The notes beneath the pieces are model-generated. The model was not told the DNA's origin. It ran no database searches and saw only the letters and a program-made list of their open reading frames with translations. Shown piece by piece: positions 15,420-22,762 of a stretch of 44,066 bases of DNA (positions are counted from its first letter, which is position 1; every line of letters begins with the position of its first letter). The stretch is from JAKAGZ01 sp964412105. GTDB lineage: Bacteria; Bacteroidota; Ignavibacteria; Ignavibacteriales; Ignavibacteriaceae. The stretch is taken from contig CAYPNM010000028.1 of assembly GCA_964412105.1 (NCBI GenBank), positions 1 to 44,066 on the forward strand, written 5' to 3'. Both the position numbers and the translations under genes were made by a program.

Positions 15420-16118
15420 TCATAATTTGCGTAACTCTTCCATGAGCTGTGTTTTGGCTCGTGTTTTATCATCTACCCTTTTTAGCGGTTTTGCTGGGAC
15501 GCCTGCCATAACCATATATGGTTCAACATTTTTCACAACTACAGATCCTGCAGCGATTACAGCTCCTTTTCCTATCTTCACTCCCTCCAGCACTACAGCA
15601 TTGGCACCAATCAATACATCATCCTCTACAACCACTGGATCAGCACTTGGCGGCTCAATTACGCCTGCTAAGACAGTTCCTGCCCCTATATGGCAATTCT
15701 TGCCAACAATCGCTCTTCCCCCCACCACAACATTCATATCTATCATAGTTTTTTCTCCAATAACTGCTCCAATATTTAATACTGCTCCCATCATAATTAC
15801 GCATCCATCTCCGATCTCAACCAGATCACGAATTATTGCTCCCGGTTCTATTCTTGCATTATATTTTGTCAGATCGGCAAGCGGAATAGCCGAATTTCTC
15901 ATTTCAATCTCAGTCCTATACCTTGAAATATTTGTCCTGTTCTTCTCATAAAACTCATTGAAATCTTTTAATTCGCAAAACAGGATACCTGATTTTTCAT
16001 TGCCATAATATTCGAAATTACTAAAATTAATCTTATCTAAATTTCCTTGTAAATATATCTTAACTGGAGTTTTCTTAACTGAACTGGAGATATAATTTAT
16101 TATTTCATATGAGTCCAT
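15420..16118 (-). CDS. dapH: Tetrahydrodipicolinate N-acetyltransferase DapH
   Basis: DapH acetylates tetrahydrodipicolinate with acetyl-CoA, opening the acetylase branch of lysine synthesis. The N-terminal 80 residues form the DapH-specific domain. From ARIEPGAIIRD on, the left-handed beta-helix of hexapeptide repeats follows, with VIMMGAVLNIG, MIDMNVVVGGRA, CHIGAGTVLAGVIEPPSA and DDVLIGANAVVLEGV, closely matching Bacillus DapH. It has 232 residues, as expected. GVIEPPSA and the length set it apart from the succinyltransferase DapD. It lies between dapB and the aspartokinases. Confidence 0.95.
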   Translation of the reverse strand: MDSYEIINYISSSVKKTPVKIYLQGNLDKINFSNFEYYGNEKSGILFCELKDFNEFYEKNRTNISRYRTEIEMRNSAIPLADLTKYNARIEPGAIIRDLVEIGDGCVIMMGAVLNIGAVIGEKTMIDMNVVVGGRAIVGKNCHIGAGTVLAGVIEPPSADPVVVEDDVLIGANAVVLEGVKIGKGAVIAAGSVVVKNVEPYMVMAGVPAKPLKRVDDKTRAKTQLMEELRKL

Positions 16119-16134
16119 ATATTAACCTGATAAT

Positions 16135-16800
16135 TTATTGCTTTTGAAAGATAACTTCAGTAAATGAGTAAAAACCTTTTCTCTTATTCTTTATGAACTC
16201 AGCTGATTTTAAAATCCCTTCAGCAAAAGTTCTTCTTGAGGTGGCACTATGCTTAATTGATAAAACTTCACCGAGACTGGCAAAACTAACATTATGCTCC
16301 CCGAAAACATTTCCTAGCCTAAAGGAAGATGTATTTACATCCCGATCCTTAAATATACTTTTGATCATTTTCGCTGTGCCCGAAGGCTTATCCTTTTTGA
16401 ACCGGTGATGAGTTTCGCTAATCTCTACATCCCAGTCCTTTGTTTTTTCATTTGCCACTTCAATTAATTTCAACAATATCTGAATGCCTGTAGAATAATT
16501 ATAACTTTGAACAACCGGAATCTTTTGAGACAATCTTCTTAATTCGATTATATTATCATCACTTAAGCCGGTTGTTGCAACAATTAAAGGAACATTAAAT
16601 TCGTTTACATAATTAATGGTTTTGGGAAAAACTTCAGGCAGTGAGCAATCTATTAATAGTCCGGGTTTTCCCTTTCGGGTTTCACCCTCTATATCATAAC
16701 TGAAAACCAGCTCGTAATTATTATCTCTAAATACATTTTGCACCTCACTCCCCAACCTTCCACTTGCTCCGATTATGCCATATTTGATTTTTTCACTCAT
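16135..16800 (-). CDS. dapB: 4-hydroxy-tetrahydrodipicolinate reductase
   Basis: DapB reduces hydroxy-tetrahydrodipicolinate with NAD(P)H. The N-terminal Rossmann motif GIIGASGRLGSEV (residues 8-20) and the catalytic signature ETHHRFKKDKPSGTA (129-143, with the paired histidines and the lysine) are clear. At 221 residues it is shorter than the 270-residue E. coli enzyme; a compact form is common in Bacteroidota. The gap is in the segment after the first strand (GKPGLLIDCSLPEV), with no sign of a frameshift. It is 10 bp downstream of dapA and 16 bp before dapH. Confidence 0.94.
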   Translation of the reverse strand: MSEKIKYGIIGASGRLGSEVQNVFRDNNYELVFSYDIEGETRKGKPGLLIDCSLPEVFPKTINYVNEFNVPLIVATTGLSDDNIIELRRLSQKIPVVQSYNYSTGIQILLKLIEVANEKTKDWDVEISETHHRFKKDKPSGTAKMIKSIFKDRDVNTSSFRLGNVFGEHNVSFASLGEVLSIKHSATSRRTFAEGILKSAEFIKNKRKGFYSFTEVIFQKQ

Positions 16801-16809
16801 AGTCCTATG

Positions 16810-17691
16810 TCAATTTAGTTTTGAAAATCTTTCAAAAACCTCATCCAGTCTTGATTCGGTCTTTTTACTGACTGGAGCAAGAGGTAACCTGAAAACGTTT
16901 TCACAGAGCCCCATTTTATTCATAATGTATTTCAATGGTCCCGGGCTGGTTTCAAAAAATAATGCATTCATCATCTCAAGGTATATATTATTGTATTTTT
17001 GGGCTTCGGATATTTTTCCTGCAAAAAATGCATCTGTCAATTTCTTCATCTGTGCAGGAAATGCATTAGTGAAAACCGATATAACGCCATCTCCGCCAAC
17101 AGCCAATATAGGCAGAGTTTGATCATCATTTCCCGATAACACTCTTAGGGTATCCGGCTTAATTGAGCATAAATGTGCAATCTGTGAAATGCTGCCGCTC
17201 GCTTCTTTAATTGCCACAACATTTTTGCAGTTCTCGTGAATTTTAACTGCAGTTTCAGGCAGTAAATTCATTCCTGTTCGCGAGGGAACATTATAAAGCA
17301 TAATAGATGTTGAAGTTCTTTCAGAAATATATTTATAATGTTCAACCAGGCTATCTTGAGTTCCTTTATTGTAATATGGGTTTGCAATCAATAGTCCGTC
17401 CGGTTTGAATTCATCAGCAGATTTGTTTAGCTCAGCGACCTTTTTAGTGTTATTTCCTCCTGTACCAATTATTATCTTACATTTACCCGCTGCTTCAGTC
17501 ATAATTGTTTCGGTAATTTTCTTTCTTTCATCTGCTTCAACTACAGGAGCTTCGCCGGTTGTACCGAGTATAATTATTGCATCTATTTTATTATCAATCT
17601 GATGTTTTGTGACTTTTTTCAGAGCTGCATAATCAACATTCTGATCTTTATCAAAAGGCGTTATGATTGCTGTTCCTGCTCCTTTGAACAT
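16810..17691 (-). CDS. dapA: 4-hydroxy-tetrahydrodipicolinate synthase
   Basis: DapA condenses pyruvate with aspartate semialdehyde. The Schiff-base lysine is K162 (VAIKEASGS), with Y133 (MLYNVPSRTG) and the GTTGE loop (43-47) completing the active site. R139 in PSRTG would bind the substrate carboxylate. At 293 residues it is a standard tetrameric aldolase of the DHDPS family. It is first in the dapA-dapB-dapH-aspartokinase-aspartokinase-deacetylase operon. The upstream 180 bp is AT-rich and contains a TATTTTTG box. Confidence 0.96.
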   Translation of the reverse strand: MFKGAGTAIITPFDKDQNVDYAALKKVTKHQIDNKIDAIIILGTTGEAPVVEADERKKITETIMTEAAGKCKIIIGTGGNNTKKVAELNKSADEFKPDGLLIANPYYNKGTQDSLVEHYKYISERTSTSIMLYNVPSRTGMNLLPETAVKIHENCKNVVAIKEASGSISQIAHLCSIKPDTLRVLSGNDDQTLPILAVGGDGVISVFTNAFPAQMKKLTDAFFAGKISEAQKYNNIYLEMMNALFFETSPGPLKYIMNKMGLCENVFRLPLAPVSKKTESRLDEVFERFSKLN

Positions 17692-17725
17692 AATGGCTAC
17701 CCTAAATTTTTATTGTAAATTGTTA

Positions 17726-17733
17726 CAAAAATA
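17726..17733 (-). promoter_or_regulatory. Candidate -7 promoter element for the dap operon
   Basis: The minus strand reads TATTTTTG, fitting the TAnnTTTG element, 35 bp upstream of the dapA ATG. No TTTG -33 element stands out at the expected distance. The same octamer lies upstream of parA. Confidence 0.3.
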
Positions 17734-17826
17734 TGAAAAAATTTAATCTATTCACGAATTTTTAAGTACAATTCGAGAATTAAATTTTTTTAACCAAATG
17801 TCGTGATTTTAAGTAAATACTCTTCA

Positions 17827-17855
17827 TTGTAAAAAAAGTAGGCAAGTAGTATATT
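17827..17855 (+). promoter_or_regulatory. Candidate sigma-70-like promoter for tRNA-Arg(ACG)
   Basis: TTGTAA (17827-17832), a 17-base spacer and TATATT (17850-17855) precede the mature tRNA 5' end by 20 bp. The spacing is ideal for housekeeping sigma. It may also serve the second tRNA gene. Confidence 0.45.
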
Positions 17856-17875
17856 TAATAATTCAATTTATTTCT

Positions 17876-17952
17876 GCACCCATAGCTCAATTGGATAGAG
17901 CATTTGACTACGGATCAAAAGGTTGAGGGTTCGAATCCTTCTGGGTGCACCA
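17876..17952 (+). tRNA. tRNA-Arg(ACG), CCA encoded
   Basis: The sequence folds as a full cloverleaf. Acceptor arm GCACCCA pairs with TGGGTGC, the D arm GCTC..GAGC surrounds AATTGGATA, and the anticodon stem TTTGA/TCAAA holds loop CTACGGA with anticodon ACG. The T arm contains GGTTCGAATCC. Discriminator A and an encoded CCA end at 17952. A34 is the expected substrate of TadA, whose gene lies about 950 bp downstream. The inosine form would read CGU, CGC and CGA. Confidence 0.96.
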
Positions 17953-18017
17953 CTAAGATCTTGGATTTTTCAATATGAGTTGATATCCAATATTCACAAT
18001 TCATAAATTTCTTCCTT

Positions 18018-18091
18018 GCGCCCGTAGCTCAATTGGATAGAGCATTTGACTTCGGATCAAAGGGTTGAGGGTTCGAGTCCTTCCGGGCGTA
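18018..18091 (+). tRNA. tRNA-Arg(TCG), CCA not encoded
   Basis: This is a cloverleaf with acceptor GCGCCCG/CGGGCGT (first pair G-U) and anticodon loop CTTCGGA, anticodon TCG, reading CGA. D arm, anticodon stem and most of the T arm are identical to tRNA-Arg(ACG) 66 bp upstream. The differences are mainly in the acceptor stem and one anticodon base, so the pair is a tandem duplication with an anticodon change. The genomic 3' end is CTA instead of CCA, so CCA would have to be added after transcription. Confidence 0.93.
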
Positions 18092-18469
18092 CTAATATAT
18101 TTGGAAATTGGGATTTTTGATTGATATGTGAAATCCCGTTATAAGAAGACCATTAATTGAAATTCGCTAATTCGTCAGTGGTTTAACTGGATAGAGCCTT
18201 TGACGGGGTTTATTCCGCTTGGCCGGAGATCAATGAATAATCTCACCAGGCAATGAAGTTGAAATCTTTTAAAACCTCCAGTATAATTCCCTTATTTAAT
18301 ATCTTATTTCTAATCTCGACTTTCTGAACTCTAGGGTATTAATTTTTATTGCATTAAATAACTGGATTATATAATTTTTAATAGCAGTTCTTTCCTCATC
18401 ATTGCATAAGGGGACTAGCTGAGTAATAATTCCAGGTTGGGACTTAAGCTCAAAATAAAAAGGGGCAAT
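18092..18469. other. 378-bp gene-poor region after the tRNAs
   Basis: Apart from the tRNA-like fragment I see no gene. A small hairpin GAGAT/ATCTC lies at about 18226-18244. The word GGGTTTATTCC (about 18207-18217) is shared with the hairpin cluster at 11663-11673. A minus-strand frame of some 57 codons without an ATG crosses 18300-18470, but nothing supports it as coding. Confidence 0.5.
18174..18204 (+). pseudogene. tRNA-like fragment (D-arm to anticodon-stem remnant)
   Basis: AACTGGATAGAGCCTTTGAC (18185-18204) nearly repeats AATTGGATAGAGCATTTGAC of both upstream tRNAs, but the D stem is broken (GTTT against GAGC) and no anticodon loop, T arm or acceptor arm follows. It is probably the decayed third copy of the tRNA duplication. 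A recombination scar is the alternative. Confidence 0.55.
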
Positions 18470-18748
18470 ATGAAGTTATATTTCAAGATTTTCGGCTGGT
18501 TGCTATGCACTGCCTGTTTATACACATATATACTTCTGTGGATTTATGAAGATAAATATATATCATCTAAAATCGGGACCTGTTTGGCCTTGGCAGTTGT
18601 TCTTGTAACTAATTTTATTAGTCCGCCATTATATTTAATCTGGCACTGGATTGCGGATGGTTTTCCCACACAGTTTTTATTTATTTGGTTAGGCGCACTT
18701 ACTGCAGCTTCAATCGGTATGCTATTATTATTTACCGGAGATGCATAG
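18470..18748 (+). CDS. Small three-helix membrane protein, unknown family
   Basis: A 92-residue hydrophobic protein with three likely membrane helices (about residues 7-25, 35-60 and 69-88). The start is ATG 18470 because AAGGGG lies five bases upstream. A TTG 33 bp earlier would add a basic stretch (LKLKIKRGN) with no ribosome binding site. Aromatic residues cluster in the loop LIWHWIADGFPTQFLFIW. I do not recognise the family. It stands between the tRNA genes and tadA, about 150 bp from each neighbouring feature on the tadA side, in the same orientation. It could be co-transcribed with tadA, but the spacing is long. Confidence 0.6.
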   Translation: MKLYFKIFGWLLCTACLYTYILLWIYEDKYISSKIGTCLALAVVLVTNFISPPLYLIWHWIADGFPTQFLFIWLGALTAASIGMLLLFTGDA

Positions 18749-18898
18749 ATTTTACCTGGTAATATTTAATAAGCAATAAATTTCCCAAATGAACGTTCAA
18801 CTCCCTTGCGTAACACATCCCCATTGGATAGAAATAATCAGGGCAGTATATTTGTAACAAATAATTACAAGTATTGCAATTTAGAGTTTTAACTCATT

Positions 18899-19372
18899 AT
18901 GATTTTCTCTGAAGACAATTACAAATTTATGTTCGCTGCCCTGCAGGAAGCAGAGAAAGCTATGGAAACTAGCGAGGTTCCTGTTGGTGCTGTAGTTGTC
19001 CATAAAAATATGATAATCGGGCGAGGTTATAATCAAACAGAACAATTAAAAGATCCTACCGCACACGCTGAAATGATAGCAATCACCGCCGCTTCAAATC
19101 ATCTTTCCAGCTGGCGGTTAAATAATTGTGATATCTACGTAACCCTTGAGCCATGCATTATGTGTACGGGTGCGCTTCTGAATGCAAGAATAAATTCAAT
19201 ATATTTTTCTTCTTTCGACCCTAAATATGGTGCCTGCGGATCTTTATATAACCTGGCTGAAGAAGGTAAATATAATCACAAAATAAAACTCTTCTCGGGC
19301 CTCTATTCCACAGAAAGCGAAAAGCTGCTCAAAGATTTTTTCCTGAAAAAAAGAAATATCAGTTCGAATTAG
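18899..19372 (+). CDS. tadA: tRNA adenosine(34) deaminase TadA
   Basis: TadA deaminates wobble A34 of tRNA-Arg(ACG) to inosine. The zinc-deaminase motifs are HAEM (H56, E58) and PCIMC (P85, C86, C89), in the usual order. The length of 157 residues is typical. The tRNA-Arg(ACG) gene lies about 950 bp upstream on the same strand, so enzyme and substrate are neighbours here. Its 3' end overlaps the convergent TPR gene by 14 bp. A guanine or cytosine deaminase is less likely given LEPCIMCTGALLNARI, the TadA form. Confidence 0.95.
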   Translation: MIFSEDNYKFMFAALQEAEKAMETSEVPVGAVVVHKNMIIGRGYNQTEQLKDPTAHAEMIAITAASNHLSSWRLNNCDIYVTLEPCIMCTGALLNARINSIYFSSFDPKYGACGSLYNLAEEGKYNHKIKLFSGLYSTESEKLLKDFFLKKRNISSN

Positions 19373-20270
19373 TCTTCCTTAAATAAGTCAAATCATATTC
19401 GACATTCCAGGTTTTCCCATTATCCGTAGATTTTTCAGAATACTGTCTGACTTTATCTGGTCCCAGATTATAAAAAATCAATCTTCTAAGGAATGGATTG
19501 TTTTTATCCTTAACATGATCATAACTGTAAAAAACCATATTGCCGTTTTCTAATTTCCCTTCAAAAGTAGTCTTCTTTGCATTTTGATTAATCCAGAACT
19601 GATGCCAATTATTATCAGTTGTATCAAAATAATCGAAACTCTTCCCTTCAAAACCATTTGCTCCATACCAATTTTCAATGATAGTGCAGCCGTTATTCAT
19701 TAAATCAATTTCGCTGTCGCCCGCATGTTGTCCTGTAGGGGTTGTAACATTCCAATTCCCTATCCAAAAATTAAATTGCCTGTATTCAGGCCTTGCTAGA
19801 CAGGGATTCCCATTGATTTTAACTTTCTCTAATATCTCATTAAACTTTTTTTCATTCCGGATTGCATCTAAATCATTATCTGACGTCATCTTTTGATATA
19901 GTCCGAATCCTTTGTTGGCAGCTTCCTGCAGATATTTTAAAGCCATCTCTTTATTTCCTTTTAATGCATAAGCGCAGGCTATGTTGTATCTTGCTATTGG
20001 TCCTCTGAGACCTTTCATTGCTTTTTGATAAGCCGTTATTGCCTTATCGTAATTCTTAAGGTTATACTCGGCCGATCCAAGGTAGTACCAGGCCATAGTA
20101 TTATTTTCATCTGTCTTTAATATATCATTGTAAGCGATGACCGCTTCCTTATACTTTTTCTCTTTCAGGAGATTATTTGCGTCTTCAAATTTTGAATTAT
20201 TGTTTTGTGCATAAAGACTGGCACCAAAAGCGAGAAATATTGCGAACATAAACAGCTTCGAACGATTCAT
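19359..20270 (-). CDS. Secreted TPR protein with a DUF1579-like C-terminal domain
   Basis: A signal peptide covers about residues 1-21 (FMFAIFLAFGASLYAQ). Three TPR units follow at about 26-130 (NNLLKEKKYKEAVIAYNDIL; AWYYLGSAEYNLKNYDKAIT; IACAYALKGNKEMALKYLQEA). From about 155 a beta-rich domain begins with RQFNFWIGNWNV and continues to NVEYDLTYLRK, resembling the DUF1579 lipocalin-like barrel. It is 303 residues, exported, and probably periplasmic. The function is unknown; TPRs suggest protein binding and the C-domain may bind a small ligand. It is monocistronic and overlaps tadA by 14 bp at its 3' end. Confidence 0.78.
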   Translation of the reverse strand: MNRSKLFMFAIFLAFGASLYAQNNNSKFEDANNLLKEKKYKEAVIAYNDILKTDENNTMAWYYLGSAEYNLKNYDKAITAYQKAMKGLRGPIARYNIACAYALKGNKEMALKYLQEAANKGFGLYQKMTSDNDLDAIRNEKKFNEILEKVKINGNPCLARPEYRQFNFWIGNWNVTTPTGQHAGDSEIDLMNNGCTIIENWYGANGFEGKSFDYFDTTDNNWHQFWINQNAKKTTFEGKLENGNMVFYSYDHVKDKNNPFLRRLIFYNLGPDKVRQYSEKSTDNGKTWNVEYDLTYLRKTNSN

Positions 20271-20325
20271 AACAATACCCTATTATTTGATGAAATATTT
20301 TTATGAAAAGATAAAAAGGAAGGCT

Positions 20326-20348
20326 GTAAAAAGTAACGTACTTTTTAC
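20326..20348. repeat. 10-bp perfect inverted repeat
   Basis: GTAAAAAGTA (20326-20335) pairs with TACTTTTTAC (20339-20348) around ACG. It lies between the methyltransferase stop and the TPR gene start on the minus strand and is AT-rich. It could be an operator or a weak terminator. Confidence 0.4.
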
Positions 20349-20379
20349 GTAAAAATTATGTACGGCTTAATCTTGATTC

Positions 20380-20405
20380 TACCATCCCGAACTTGTTTCG
20401 GGATC
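20380..20405. repeat. Short interspersed palindrome, ACCATCCCGA type
   Basis: ATCCCGAA pairs with TTCGGGAT over a 5-base loop, preceded by ACC. The same word ACCATCCCGA opens the palindromic element at 34581 and recurs in imperfect reverse form at about 34812-34821. This points to a dispersed repeat family. It could double as a terminator for the methyltransferase gene. Confidence 0.5.
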
Positions 20406-20533
20406 TTTTAAATATTTGCAGTTTCTGAAATAAATTCAGAATGCCATATAATCTTTCGATGCATAAAATGGAATTAGGAAACTACGTTAATTTGGCAATA
20501 TTTTATAAGAGGAAATTTATTAGCAAACTATCC

Positions 20534-21520
20534 CTATTTTGTCCCGATAATTAAATCTGAGCCGAAGCTGGTGTTTTTTCTCTCAATATTTGAGAGACCT
20601 GCGGAAGTCATCCACTTTCTCATTTCAGTTTCAGTATATGTATCGCCACATTCCGTTCCAACCAGCATATTAAGAGAAAACATTGCCCCGTGGTGTGGAG
20701 TAACCCTGTCATCATTCATCACAAAATCACTGATAATTACCCTACCATTTTTGTTCAGCGAATCTGCGCATTTATTTATTAATTCTTCATTTTGCTTATA
20801 ATTATTAATGTGTACTATAGCAGATAAAAGCACTAAATCATAGCCGCTGCCAAAATTTCCTGACAAATAATTTCCTTCAAGAAAACTGAAATTATTTAAT
20901 AATCCTGCTTCTTTAACATATTTTTTTGTAAGAGGAATAACGTGTGGTAGATCGAATACTATAGCCTGGATTGCAGGATTTTTTCTTACAAGTTCCATTG
21001 AAAAAGCTGCCGAACCCCCACCAACATCGAGCATTTTCCCGACATCTTTAAGATCCAGCATAGCAGCAATTATTCGGGCTTGTTTTACTCCTCTGTAATG
21101 CATTGCGCCTATAAACGCTTCAACCCAATTTCCTTTCTCCTCTTTGTTTTGTTCACCTGAGTACGCACTTCCCTGTTTTACAGATTCAGTTAAATAGGTC
21201 CACGTATCCCATAGGTGGTTCGTGTGGTAAAGTCCCCCCATAAAATCAGGTTTCCCTTCCACCAGGCATTTTGCAGCAAGATCGGTATTATAAAATTTAT
21301 CTTTTACTTTTTTCAATAACCCCATTGCGCACAAAGTATTCATAATACGATCTGTAGCACGCACATCACATTTAATTTTTTCAGCAACTTCATTTGAATG
21401 CAGCAAATGTTTATCCAATACCGTAAATAATTTAAGTTCTATAGCTGATAACAAAACACGGCTTTCCTGGAATGCATAGGCCGTATTGCGTATATGCTCA
21501 GGAGTTGAAATTTCTTTCAT
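20534..21520 (-). CDS. SAM-dependent methyltransferase, O-methyltransferase family 2 type
   Basis: The protein has the two-part layout of acetylserotonin-type O-methyltransferases. The N-terminal winged-helix dimerisation domain (residues 1-100, with SRVLLSAIELKLFTVLD and ATDRIMNTLCAMGLL) is followed by a Rossmann SAM domain with DVGGGSAAFSMELV and VVISDFVMNDD-like core motifs (IISDFVMNDDRVT). It has 328 residues. The substrate is unknown; in bacteria such enzymes modify phenolics, polyketides or pigments. Its flanks are spacer on one side and a divergent hydrolase gene on the other, so no pathway is suggested. It lacks a signal peptide. Confidence 0.84.
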   Translation of the reverse strand: MKEISTPEHIRNTAYAFQESRVLLSAIELKLFTVLDKHLLHSNEVAEKIKCDVRATDRIMNTLCAMGLLKKVKDKFYNTDLAAKCLVEGKPDFMGGLYHTNHLWDTWTYLTESVKQGSAYSGEQNKEEKGNWVEAFIGAMHYRGVKQARIIAAMLDLKDVGKMLDVGGGSAAFSMELVRKNPAIQAIVFDLPHVIPLTKKYVKEAGLLNNFSFLEGNYLSGNFGSGYDLVLLSAIVHINNYKQNEELINKCADSLNKNGRVIISDFVMNDDRVTPHHGAMFSLNMLVGTECGDTYTETEMRKWMTSAGLSNIERKNTSFGSDLIIGTK

Positions 21521-21649
21521 AAAAGTATCCCGGATATTTCCATTGATTTAAAGCTTTTACTAATTTAAGTAAATGGATTTTTAAACTAAAAGTCAAAACG
21601 GGGGTTTTCTTATAAAATGGCACTCATAATACTACTCCAAATTTAGTTT

Positions 21650-22597
21650 ATGAAAACAATAGTAATAGGAATACACGGAATTGGAAATAAACCTTCCAAG
21701 AAGATTCTAAAGGACTGGTGGCGGAAATCGATACTGGAAGGTTTGAAAAAATATAACTATCCATCGCGTAGTTTCGAATTTGAGATTGTCTACTGGGCCG
21801 ACCTGCTTCATGAAAAGCCGCTTGATCCGGATGTTGTTGACCGTGATGATCCTCTATTTATGGCTGAGAAATATTTTCCTGAATCACAACCAATCATAAA
21901 ACCGGTGGGATTCCGGCAAAAAGCCATAGAATACCTCGAAAAATATTATGATAGATTAATGATAAAAGGTTTACTGTCGCTGGAAAATAAAACAATTACT
22001 GAATTATTTATCCATCGGCATATGAAGGATCTTGCGAGTTATTATGCCCCTGAATATATAGAAGTGAAAGGCGAAAAGCTGCTCGTTAAAGACGCAATTA
22101 TCAATAGATTTTTGGATAAATTGCAAAAGCACAGCCGCAAAAAAATATTTCTAATTGCGCATTCAATGGGCTCAATAATTGTTCACGATGCGCTGTTTGA
22201 AAAACCATCTGATGTTAAAATCGATACGCTTGTCAGCATCGGCTCTCCCCTTGGACAGAGATATGTAATTGATAAATATAAAGATGTATTAAAGGAAAAA
22301 TCGATAAATAAATTTACAGTGCCTGATAATATTATAAGCAACTGGTACAATTTAGCCGATCTGGAAGACCAGGTAGCAATAAATCACACTCTTTCAAAAT
22401 ATTATTTAAGGAATTCAAAGGGACGTGAAATAATTGATGAGATCGTAAAAAACAATTACACCTATGACGGCATAAGTAATCCTCATAAATCTTTCGGCTA
22501 TTTAAGAACTCCTGAGTTCGCAGAAATCATTAATTCATTCCTTGTATCAGAAAAGAAAGGTTTGTTTGGCTGGTTAAGGAATCTATTAAAAGCATAA
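21650..22597 (+). CDS. Alpha/beta hydrolase, lipase-like
   Basis: A cytoplasmic alpha/beta hydrolase. The start IVIGIHGIGNKPSK resembles the HG oxyanion segment of DUF676/PGAP1-type lipases. The nucleophile elbow is IAHSMGSI with S172, and a late PHKSFGY supplies a plausible histidine. The acid is probably in the NWYNLADLEDQV stretch. It has 315 residues, no signal peptide or membrane helix, and is divergent from the methyltransferase gene. The substrate cannot be guessed. After it lies a minus-strand kinase relic. Confidence 0.75.
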   Translation: MKTIVIGIHGIGNKPSKKILKDWWRKSILEGLKKYNYPSRSFEFEIVYWADLLHEKPLDPDVVDRDDPLFMAEKYFPESQPIIKPVGFRQKAIEYLEKYYDRLMIKGLLSLENKTITELFIHRHMKDLASYYAPEYIEVKGEKLLVKDAIINRFLDKLQKHSRKKIFLIAHSMGSIIVHDALFEKPSDVKIDTLVSIGSPLGQRYVIDKYKDVLKEKSINKFTVPDNIISNWYNLADLEDQVAINHTLSKYYLRNSKGREIIDEIVKNNYTYDGISNPHKSFGYLRTPEFAEIINSFLVSEKKGLFGWLRNLLKA

Positions 22598-22705
22598 TAT
22601 AAGGCTGGTGCCCTCATCCTTGTAAACTACGCTCATCCTGCCTGCATCGAACTTTTCCATAATCCTCTCAAGAGAAATTATCTGACCGGGAAATATATTT
22701 TTCAT
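22586..22705 (-). pseudogene. Degraded N-terminus of a Ser/Thr kinase gene
   Basis: A 39-codon minus-strand frame reads MKNIFPGQIISLERIMEKF, then DAGRMSVVYKDEG, and stops. It aligns without gaps to the first 32 residues of the kinases at 31760 and 34407 (MKG, PGQ or SGQ, IIS, RI, EK, G.M, YK.E). The Gly-rich loop is decayed (DAGRM in place of GSGGM) and the frame ends before the kinase core, so it is probably a relic of a third copy. Its tail overlaps the hydrolase stop codon by 12 bp. Confidence 0.6.
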
Positions 22706-22762
22706 TTTCAATCTCGCCCACTCTCTCAAAGGGAATACTGAATGAATTACCAATTAATTTTA

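Noticed and set aside
15409..15951. 180-residue plus-strand frame antisense to dapH
   Set aside because: It is the Thr/Ser/Pro-rich shadow of hexapeptide repeats; dapH on the other strand is unambiguous.
18300..18470. Minus-strand open frame of about 57 codons (ELKSQPGIITQLV..)
   Set aside because: No start codon and no family match; chance in AT-rich DNA is likely.
18823..18832. ATTGGATAGA, another possible tRNA scrap
   Set aside because: Only 10 bases match the D arm; too short to call.
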